Below are positions 56,155 to 64,000 of a DNA stretch of 64,000 nucleotides, piece after piece (within the stretch, counting starts at the first letter, position 1; each line of letters opens with the position of its first letter). This DNA is from Xestospongia muta. Taxonomy: Eukaryota; Porifera; Demospongiae; Haplosclerida; Petrosiidae. The notes under the pieces are model-generated. The model was not told the DNA's origin. It saw only the letters and a program-made list of their open reading frames with translations, and searched no databases. Where the stretch lies: the NCBI GenBank assembly GCA_963693285.1, contig OY848917.1:10788192-10852191 (forward strand), read 5' to 3'. The position numbers and the translations under genes are program-made.

Positions 56155-57240
56155 TCAGCATATTTGACCAGTTTTCACAGTTAATTTCTAAAGTTTTTAA
56201 CTTTAAAAAGGTCTAAACAGTTATTTTTAGCTTTTTAACCTATTTAGACTACTTTATTAGTATATTTAAGACAGATAAACTTACTAAACTCCTTAGATGA
56301 CCTTATTTAACCAGTTTTCACAGTTAATTTCTAATCTTTTTTAACTTTGAAAAAGGTCTAAACAGTTATTTTTAGCGTTTTAACCTTTTTAGTCTACTTT
56401 ATTAGTACATTTAAGGGAGATAAACTTACTAAACTCTTTAGAACAGCTTATTTAACCAGTTTTCACAGTTGATTTCTAATCTTTTTTAACTTTAAAAAAG
56501 CTCTAAACAGTTATTTTTTGCGTTTTAACCTAGTTAGACTACTTTATTAGTATATTTAAGACAGATAAACTTACTAAACTCTTTAGATCAGCTTATTTTT
56601 AGCGTTTTAACCTATTTAGACTACTTTATTAGTATATTTAAGACAGAATAACTTACTAAACTCTTTAGATCAGCTTATTTAACCAGTTTTCACAGTTAAT
56701 TTCTAATCTTTTTTAACTTTCAAAAAGCTCTAAACACTTTATTTTAGAGTTTTAACCTATTTAGACTACTTTATTAGTATATTTAAGACAGATAAACTTA
56801 CTAAACTCTTTAGATCAGCATATTTGACCAGTTTTCACAGTTAATTTCTAAAGTTTTTAACTTTAAAAAGGTCTAAACAGTTATTTTTAGCTTTTTAACC
56901 TATTTAGACTACTTTATTAGTATATTTAAGACAGATAAACTTACTAAACTCCTTAGATGACCTTATTTAACCAGTTTTCACAGTTAATTTCTAATCTTTT
57001 TTAACTTTGAAAAAGGTCTAAACAGTTATTTTTAGCGTTTTAACCTTTTTAGTCTACTTTATTAGTATATTTAAGGGAGATAAACTTACTAAACTCTTTA
57101 GAACAGCTTATTTAACCAGTTTTCACAGTTGATTTCTAATCTTTTTTAACTTTAAAAAAGCTCTAAACAGTTATTTTTTGCGTTTTAACCTAGTTAGACT
57201 ACTTTATTAGTATATTTAAGACAGAATAACTGACTAAACT
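56155..57240 (+). repeat. 5-monomer duplication shortened by a 65-bp loss (660 bp step)
   Basis: TATTTGACCAG followed by AAAGTTTTTAACTTTAAAAAGG lies at 56161 and 56821, exactly 660 bp apart. Five monomers would be 725 bp. The missing 65 bp map to the junction near 56,593. Shared markers in both copies are CTCCTTAGATGACC, TTTTAGTCTACTTTATTAG and ACCTAGTTAGAC. Confidence 0.85.
56550..56640 (+). repeat. Truncated monomer (about 80 bp) from recombination between two halves of the unit
   Basis: Around 56,593, GATCAGCTTATTT continues as TTAGCGTTTTAACC. The left part is monomer position 79-91 and the right part is about position 9 onward of the next unit, so about 65 bp are gone. Both parental sites read CAG(C)TTATTT-like sequence, so weak similarity inside the monomer may have guided the exchange. 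Confidence 0.83.
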
Positions 57241-59560
57241 CTTTAGATGAGCTTATTTAACCAGTTTTCACAGTTAATTTCTAATCTATTTAATTTCAAA
57301 AAGCTCTACAGTTATTTTTAGCTTTTTAACCTATTTAGACTACTTTATTGGTATATTTAAGACAGATAAACTTACTAAACTCTTTAGATCAGCTTATTTA
57401 ACCAGTTTTCATAGTTGTTTTCTAATCTTTTTGAACTTTCAAAAAGCTCTAAACAGTTATTTTTAGAGTTTTAACCTATTTAGACTACTTTATTAGTATA
57501 TTTAAGACAGAATAACTTACTAAACTCTTTAGATCACCTTATTTAACCAGTTTTCACAGTTAATTTCTAATCTTTTTTAACTTTCAAAAAGCTCTAAACA
57601 CTTTATTTTAGAGTTTTAACCTATTTAAGACTACTTTATTAATATACTTAAGACAGATAAACTTACTAACCTCTTTAGATCAGCTTATTTAACCAGTTTT
57701 CACAGTTAATTTGTAATCTTTTTTAAATTTCAAAAAGCTCTAAACACTTTATTTTAGAGTTTTAACCTATTTAGACTACTTTATTAGTATATTTAAGAGA
57801 GATAAACTTACTAAACTCTTTAGAACAGCTTATTTAACCAGTTTTCACAGTTGATTTCTAATCTTTTTTAATTTTCAAAAAGCTCTAAACAGTTATTTTT
57901 AGCGTTTTAACCTCTTTAGACTACTTTATTAGTATATTTAAGACAGATAAACTTACTAAACTCTTTAGATCAGCTTATTTAACCAGTTTTCACAGTTAAT
58001 TTCTAATCTTTTTTAACTTTAAAAAAGCTCTAAACAGTTATTTTTAGCGTTTTAACCTATTTAGACTACTTTATTAGTATATTTAAGACAGAATAACTTA
58101 CTAAACTCTTTAGATCAGCTTATTTAACCAGTTTTCACAGTTAATTTCTAATCTTTTTAATTTCAAAAAGCTCTAAAGTTATTTTTAGCTTTTTAACCTA
58201 TTTAGACTACTTTATTACTATATTTAAGACAGATAAACTTACTAAACTCTTTAGATCAGCTTATTTAACCAGTTTTCATAGTTGTTTTCTAATCTTTTTT
58301 AACTTTCAAAAAGCTCTAAACAGTTATTTTTAGAGTTTTAACCTATTTAGACTACTTTATTAGTATATTTAAGACAGAATAACTTACTAAACTCTTTAGA
58401 TCACCTTATTTAACCAGTTTTCACAGTTAATTTCTAATCTTTTTTAACTTTCAAAAAGCTCTAAACACTTTATTTTAGAGTTTTAACCTATTTAGACTAC
58501 TTTATTAGTATATTTAAGACAGATAAACTTACTAAACTCTTTAGATCAGCTTATTTAACCAGGTTTCACAGTTAATTTCTAATCTTTTTTAACTTTCAAA
58601 AAGCTCTAAACACTTTATTTTAGAGTTTTAACCTATTTAGAATACTTTATTAGTATATTTAAGACATATAAACTTACTAAACTCTTTAGAACAGCTTATT
58701 TAACCAGTTTTCACAGTTGATTTCTAATCTTTTTTAACTTTCAAAAAGGTCTAAACAGTTATTTTTAGCGTTTTAACCTATTTAGACTACTTCATTAGTA
58801 TATATAAGACAGAATAACTTACTAAACTCTTTAGATCACCTTATTTAACCAGTTTTCACAGTTAATTTCTAATCTTTTTTAACTTTCAAAAAGCTCTAAA
58901 CACTTTATTTTAGAGTTTTAACCTATTTAGACTACTTTATTAGTATATTTAAGACAGATAAACTTACTAAACTCTTTAGATCAGCTTATTTGACCAGTTT
59001 TCACAGTTAATTTCTAATGTTTTTAACTTTAAAAAAGGTCTAAACAGTTATTTTTAGCTTTTTAACCTATTTAGACTACTTTATTAGTATATTTAAGACA
59101 GATAAACTTACTAAACTCTTTAGATGACCTTATTTAACCAGTTTTCACAGTTAATTTCTAATCTTTTTTAACTTTCAAAAAGGTCTAAACAGTTATTTTT
59201 AGCGTTTTAACCTTTTTAGTCTACTTTATTAGTATATTTAAGGGAGATAAACTTACTAAACTCTTTAGATCAGCTTATTTAACCAGTTTTCACAGTTGAT
59301 TTCTAATCTTTTTTAACTTTCAAAAAGGTCTAAACACTTATTTTTAGCGTTTTAACCTATTTAGACTACTTTATTAGTATATTTAAGACAGAATAACTTA
59401 CTAAACTCTTTAGATCAGCTTATTTAACCAGTTTTCACAGTTAATTTCTAATCTTTTTTAACTTTCAAAAAGCTCTAAACACTTTATTTTAGAGTTTTAA
59501 CCTATTTAGACTACTTTATTAGTATATTTAAGACAGATAAACTTACTAAACTCTTTAGAT

Positions 59561-60620
59561 CAGCGTATTTGACCAGTTTTCACAGTTAATTTCTAATGTT
59601 TATAACTTTAAAAAAGGTCTAAACAGTTATTTTTAGCTTTTTAACCTATTTAGACTACTTTATTAGTATATTTAAGACAGATAAACTTACTAACCTCTTT
59701 AGATCAGCTTATTTAACCAGTTCTCATAGTTGTTTTCTAATCTTTTTTAACCTTCAAAAAGCTCTAAAAAGTTATTTTTAACGTTTTAACCTATTTAGAC
59801 TACTTTATTAGTATATTTAAGACAGAATAACTTACTAAACTCTTTAGATCACCTTCTTTAACCAGTTTTCACAGTTAATTTCTAATCTTTTTTAACTTTC
59901 AAAAAGCTCTAAACTCTTATTTTAGAGTTTTAACCTATTTAGACTACTTTATTAGTATATTTAAGACAGATAAACTTACTAAACTCTTTAGATCAGCTTA
60001 TTTAACCATTTTTCACAGTTAATTTCTAATCTTTTTTAACTTTGAAAAAGCTCTAAACACTTTATTTTAGACTTTTAACCTATTTAGACTACTTATTAGT
60101 ATATTTAACACAGATAAACTTACTAAACTCTTTAGATCAGCTTATTTAAACAGTTTTCACACTTGTTTTCTAATCTTTTTTAACTTTCAAAAAGCTCTAA
60201 ACAGATATTTTTAGCGTTTTAACCTATTTAGACTACTTTATTAGTATATTTAAGACAGAATAACTAACTAAACTCTTAGATGGCCTTATTTAACCAGTTT
60301 TCACAGTTAATTTTTAATCTTTTTTAACTTTCAAAAAGCTCTAAACACTTTATTTTAGAGTTTTAACCTATTTAGACTACTTTATTAGTATATTTAAGAC
60401 AGATAAACTTACTAAACTCTTTAGATCAGCTTATTTAACCAGTTTTCACAGTTAATTTCTAATCGTTTTTAACTTTGAAAAAGCTCTAAACAGTTTATTT
60501 TAGAGTTTTAACCTATTTAGACTAGTTTATTATTATATTTAAGACAGATAAACTTACTAAACTCTTTAGATCACCTTATTTAACCATTTTAAACAGTTAA
60601 TTTCTAATCTTTTTTAACTT
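59561..60620 (+). repeat. 20-monomer-spaced duplicate (2,891 bp from 62.45 kb)
   Basis: CAGCGTATTTGACC at 59561 recurs at 62452, and AATCGTTTTTAAC at 60461 recurs at 63353 (2,891-2,892 bp). The same run also exists at 38,963-40,020. The segment is thus present three times, with order preserved and scattered single-base differences. Confidence 0.83.
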
Positions 60621-60779
60621 TCAAAATGCTCTAAACACTTTATTTTAGAGTTTTAACCTATTTAGACTACTTTATTAGTATATTTAAGAGAGATAAACTT
60701 ACTAAACTCTTTAGATCAGCTTATTTAACCAGATTTCATAGTTAATTTCTAATCTTTTTTAACTTTCAAAAAGCTCTAA

Positions 60780-61250
60780 ACTCTTTATTTTAGTCTTTTA
60801 ACCTATTTAGACTACTTTATTAGTATATTTAAAAGAGATAAAGTTACTAATCTCTTTAAATCAGCTTCTTTAACCAGTTTTCACAGTTAATTTCTAATCT
60901 GTTTTAACTTTCTAAAAGTTCCCAACTCTTTATTTTAGAGTTTTAACCTATTTAGACTACTTTATTAGTTTATTTAAGACAGATAAACTTACTAAACTCT
61001 TTAGATCAGCTTATTTAACCAGTTTTCACAGTTAATTTCTAATCTTTTTTAACTTTTAAAAAGCTCTAACTCTTTACTTTAGAGTTTCAACCTATATAGA
61101 CTACTTTATTAGTATATTTAAGACAATAAACTTACTAACCTCTTTAGATCACCTTATTTAATCAGTTTTCACAGTTAATTTCTAATCTTTTTTAACTTTC
61201 AAAAAGCTCTAAACACTTTATTTTAGAGTTTTAACCTATTTAGACTACTT
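60780..61250 (+). repeat. Dispersed copy of the GTTCCCAACT block
   Basis: GTTCCCAACT occurs at 27114, 45953, 52888 and 60918, preceded each time by TTTAAAAGAGATAAA-like and CTTTAAATCAGC sequence. The last three copies are followed by the AGACAATAAAC monomer (46156, 53091, 61121). The 60.9-kb copy shares GCTTCTTTAACC with the 27.1-kb copy but the downstream monomer with the other two, so it is mosaic. Confidence 0.8.
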
Positions 61251-61262
61251 TATTAGTATATC

Positions 61263-64000
61263 TAAGACGGATAAACTTATTAAACTCTTTAGGTCACCTT
61301 ATTTAACTTTTTTTCACAGTTAATTTCTAATCTTTTTAACTTTCAAAAAGCTCTAAACACTTTGTTTTAGAGTTTTAACCTATTTAGACTACTTTATTAG
61401 TATATTTAAGACAGATAAACTTACTAAACTCTTTAGATCAGCTTATTTAACCATTTTCACAGTTAATTCTAATCTTTTTTAACTTTGAAAAAGCTCCAAA
61501 CACTATATTTTAGAGTTTTAACCTATTTAGACTACTTTGTTAGTATATTTAAGACAGATAAACTTACTAAACTCTTTAGATCAGCTTATTTAACCAGTTT
61601 TCACAGTTAATTTCTAATCTTTTTTAACTTTCAAAAAGCTCTAAACACTTTATTTTAGAGTTTTAACCTATTTAGACTACTTTATTAGTATATTTAAGAC
61701 AGATAAACTTACTAAACTCTTTAGATCACCTTATTTAACCATTTTTCACAGTTAATTTCTAATCTTTTTTAACTTTCAAAAAGCTCTAAACACTTTATTT
61801 TAGAGTTTTAACCTATTTAGACTACTTTATTAGTATATTTAAGACAGATAAATTTATTAAACTCTTTAGATCACCTTATTTAACCAGTTTTCACAGTTAA
61901 TTTCTAATCTTTTTTAAGTTTGAAAAAGCTCTAAACAGTTATTTTTAGAGGTTTAACCTATTTAGACTACTTATTATTATATTTAAGACAGATAAACTTA
62001 CTAAACTCTTTAGATCACCTTATTTAACCAGTTTAAACAGTTAATTTCTAATCTTTTTTAACTTTCAAAAATGCTCTAAACACTTTATTTTAGAGTTTTA
62101 ACCTATTTAGACTACTTTATTAGTATATTTAAGACAGATAAACTTACTAAACTCTTTAGATCAGCTTATTTAACCAGTTTTCACAGTTAATTTCTAATCT
62201 TTTTTAACTTTCAAAAAGGTCTAAACAGTTATTTTTAGCGTTTTAACCTATTTTGACTACTTTATTAGTACATTTAAGGCAGAATAACTAACTAAACTCT
62301 TTAGATCACCTTATTTAACCAGTTTTCACAGTTAATTTCTAATCTTTTTTAACTTTCAAAAAGCTCTAAACACTTTATTTTAGAGTTTTAACCTATTTAG
62401 ACTACTTTATTAGTATATTTAAGACAGATAAACTGACTAAACTCTTTAGATCAGCGTATTTGACCAGTTTTCACAGTTAATTTCTAATGTTTATAACTTT
62501 AAAAAAGGTCTAAACAGTTATTTTTAGCTTTTTAACCTATTTAGACTACTTTATTAGTATATTTAAGACAGATAAACTTACTAACCTCTTTAGATCAGCT
62601 TATTTAACCAGTTCTCATAGTTGTTTTCTAATCTTTTTTAACTTTCAAAAAGCTCTAAAAAGTTATTTTTAACGTTTTAACCTATTTAGACTACTTTATT
62701 AGTATATTTAAGACAGAATAACTTACTAAACTCTTTAGATCACCTTATTTAACCAGTTTTCACAGTTAATTTCTAATCTTTTTTAACTTTCAAAAAGCTC
62801 TAAACTCTTATTTTAGAGTTTTAACCTATTTAGACTACTTTATTAGTATATTTAAGACAGATAAACTTACTAAACTCTTTAGATCAGCTTATTTAACCAT
62901 TTTTCACAGTTAATTTCTAATCTTTTTTAACTTTGAAAAAGCTCTAAACACTTTATTTTAGAGTTTTAACCTGTTTAGACTACTTATTAGTATATTTAAG
63001 ACAGATAAACTTACTAAACTCTTTAGATCAGCTTATTTAACCAGTTTTCACAGTTAATTTCTAATCTTTTTTAACTTTCAAAAAGCTTTAAACACTTTAT
63101 TTTAGAGTTTTAACCTATTTAGACTACTTTATTATTATATTTAAGACAGATAAACTTACTAAACTCTTTAGATCAGCTTATTTAAACAGTTTTCACACTT
63201 GTTTTCTAATCTTTTTTAACTTTGAAAAAGCTCTAAACAGTTATTTTTACAGTTTTAACCTATTTAGACTACTTTATTAGTGTATTTAAGACAGATAAAC
63301 TTACTAAACTCTTTAGATCAGCTTATTTAACCAGTTTTCACAGTTAATTTCTAATCGTTTTTAACTTTGAAAAAGCTCTAAACAGTTTATTTTAGAGTTT
63401 TAACCTATTTAGACTAGTTTATTATTATATTTAAGACAGATAAACTTACTAAACTCTTTAGATCACCTTATTTAACCAGTTTAAACAGTTAATTTCTAAT
63501 CTTTTTTAACTTTCAAAAAGCTCCAAACACTTTATTTTAGAGTTTAACCTATTTAGACTACTTTATTAGTATATTTAAGACAGAATAACTTACTAAACTC
63601 TTTAGATCAGCTTATTTAACCAGTTTTCACAGTTAATTTCTAATCTTTTTTAACTTTCAAAAAGCACTAAACACTTTATTTTAGAGTTTTAACGTATTTA
63701 GACTACTTTATTAGTATATTTAAGAGACATAAACTTACTAAACTCTTTAGAACAGCTTATTTAACCAGTTTTCACAGTTAATTTATAATCTTTTTTAACA
63801 TTCAAAAAGCTCAAAACACTTTTTTTTAGAGTTTTAACCTATTTAGACTACTTTATTAGTATATTTAAGACAGATAAACTTGCTAAACTCTTTAGATCAG
63901 CTTATTTAACCAGTTTTCACAGTTAATTTCAAATTTTTTTTAACTTTCAAAAAGCTCTAAACACTTTATTTTAGAGTTTTAACCTATTTAGACTACTTTA
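61263..64000 (+). repeat. Long-range duplicate, right copy (partner at 37.77-40.5 kb)
   Basis: Matches 37771-40508 at a constant offset near 23,490 bp and is still matching when the window ends, so the true length is unknown. A few segments differ; near 62,310, for example, CCAGTTTTCACAG replaces CCAGTTTAAACAG. It includes the second copy of the 2,891-bp-spaced segment. Confidence 0.85.
63961..63991. other. Example of the dyad at the monomer boundary
   Basis: Beginning at about 63953, CTCTAAA, the 8-nt CACTTTAT loop and TTTAGAG form a 22-bp inverted repeat; the stem can extend by AAA/TTT across one G-T mismatch. It recurs in most domain I, II and IV type-A units. It is weakened in TAGTC (domain III) and TAGCG (type B) units. 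Whether it forms a cruciform in vivo is not shown by sequence. Confidence 0.6.

Larger units (their letters stand above)
43071..56340 (+). repeat. Large (about 6,935 bp, 48-monomer) tandem duplication
   Basis: Copy 1 (43071-49406) matches copy 2 (50006-56340). Anchors are ACTCTTAATT 43071/50006, AATTTTTAAT 44481/51416, GTTCCCAACT 45953/52888, AGACAATAAA 46156/53091, CAACTTTAAA 48541/55475 and TCAGCATATT 49221/56155. By eye I found only about half a dozen differences in 6.3 kb. Examples are one T lost near 53,768, ATCACC vs ATCAGC near 46,911/53,845, and ATCATTAG vs ATCTTTAG near 48,277/55,211. This is the most recent large event in the window. Confidence 0.92.
1..64000 (+). repeat. AT-rich satellite array, 145-bp monomer
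   Basis: The full window is tandem copies of one 145-bp unit, all in the same orientation, about 440 in total. The period was read directly: TTTATTAGTA at 58501 recurs at 58646. A hand consensus has A 49, T 63, C 21 and G 12 (77% A+T). Conserved landmarks are TTAACCTATTTAGACTACTT, TTAGTATATTTAAGACAGAT and GATCAGCTTATTTAACCAG. Nearly every unit has one GATC and two AGCT sites, so MboI or AluI digestion should give regular fragments. Stop codons are dense in all frames and I see no foreign DNA. The array continues beyond both ends. Arrays of this kind typically form centromeric or pericentromeric heterochromatin; that role is inferred. I do not recognise the family and cannot name the species. 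Confidence 0.98.
37700..64000 (+). repeat. Satellite domain IV: interspersed A-type and B-type monomers
   Basis: Two monomer types are interspersed. Type A reads AAACACTTTATTTTAGAG with GACAGATAAAC. Type B reads AAACAGTTATTTTTAGCG and often carries GACAGAATAAC in the same monomer. A neighbouring ATCACCTTATTT variant is also common here. This domain holds the longest and least diverged duplications of the window (1,590 bp and about 6,935 bp), so it looks like the most recently homogenised part. TTCGATC reappears only at about 41,270, 41,405 and 43,000. Confidence 0.78.

Noticed and set aside
1..64000. Possible protein-coding genes
   Set aside because: TAA, TAG and reverse-strand stops occur many times per 145-bp unit in all frames, and 145 is not a multiple of 3, so each frame meets them repeatedly. 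The minus-strand ATG within the CATAGTT variant opens only about four codons.
1..64000. CRISPR array
   Set aside because: The repeats are contiguous 145-bp units with no unique spacers, the length is far above CRISPR repeats, and no cas-like gene is present.
1..64000. Telomere-like repeats (TTAACC, AACCTA)
   Set aside because: These occur once or twice per monomer at fixed positions inside a 145-bp unit, not as short tandem runs. No TTAGGG, TTAGG or TTTAGGG run is present.
1..64000. Transposon or LTR insertion
   Set aside because: No stretch departs from the satellite reading, and no terminal repeats with an internal non-satellite sequence or target-site duplications were found. Length changes are explained by partial monomers.
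1..64000. Mitochondrial or plastid AT-rich control region
   Set aside because: 64 kb of one gene-free tandem repeat with multi-level higher-order structure is far longer than such regions, and no organelle gene or tRNA is present.
1..64000. Yeast-type replication origins (ACS-like T-rich motifs)
   Set aside because: T-rich 11-mers are expected by composition at 77% A+T, and none matched the consensus in a way that stood out.
1..64000. rDNA spacer or 5S-type tandem gene array
   Set aside because: The unit is too AT-rich, lacks any rRNA-like or pol III box A/B/C segment that I can recognise, and has no conserved transcribed core.

Overview
The whole 64,000-base window is one uninterrupted array of AT-rich satellite DNA. 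The basic unit is about 145 bp, repeated head to tail in one orientation roughly 440 times. The array enters at base 1 and is still running at base 64,000, so neither edge is in the window. I see no protein gene, RNA gene, transposon, CRISPR array or non-satellite island. A long, gene-free, single-orientation array with monomers near nucleosome-core length points to eukaryotic constitutive heterochromatin, most likely centromeric or pericentromeric. The species cannot be named from this sequence, and I do not recognise the family.

The monomer is counted here from the C of CAGTTTATTTTAG. A hand-made consensus is about 77% A+T, with more T than A (63 vs 49) and more C than G (21 vs 12) on the + strand. 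Fixed landmarks are TTAACCTATTTAGACTACTT at 18-37, TTAGTATATTTAAGACAGAT at 40-59, AAACTTACTAAACTCTTT at 60-77, GATCAGCTTATTTAACCAG at 79-97, AGTTAATTTCTAATC at 105-119 and TTTTTTAACTTTCAAAAAGC at 120-139. A dyad, CTCTAAA / 8-nt loop / TTTAGAG, spans the monomer boundary (139-145 and 9-15).

Layout. (I) 1 to about 7 kb: most divergent, with a 19-bp insertion variant, indels and truncated units. (II) About 7-25.3 kb: CAGTTTATTTTAG monomers, with both TTTCGATC and TTTAGATC forms. (III) About 25.3-37.7 kb: monomers with CTCTTTATTTTAG or CACTTTATTTTAG, often followed by TCTTTTAACC; TTCGATC is gone and CACAGTT is fixed. (IV) About 37.7-64 kb: CACTTTATTTTAGAG monomers mixed with a CAGTTATTTTTAGCG type.

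On top of the monomer lie many local segmental duplications, nearly all whole numbers of monomers: 3-mers (432-435 bp), 4-mers (576-600), 5-mers (721-725, the commonest step), 6-mers (866), 9-mer (1,303), 11-mer (1,590), 12-mers (1,730 and 1,738) and a 48-mer (about 6,935 bp). One segment also recurs about 23.49 kb (162 monomers) away. The largest and least diverged duplications lie in the right half. That fits unequal exchange or replication slippage actively homogenising this side, while the left flank is older. A few junctions are out of register and leave partial monomers; these mark individual recombination events.
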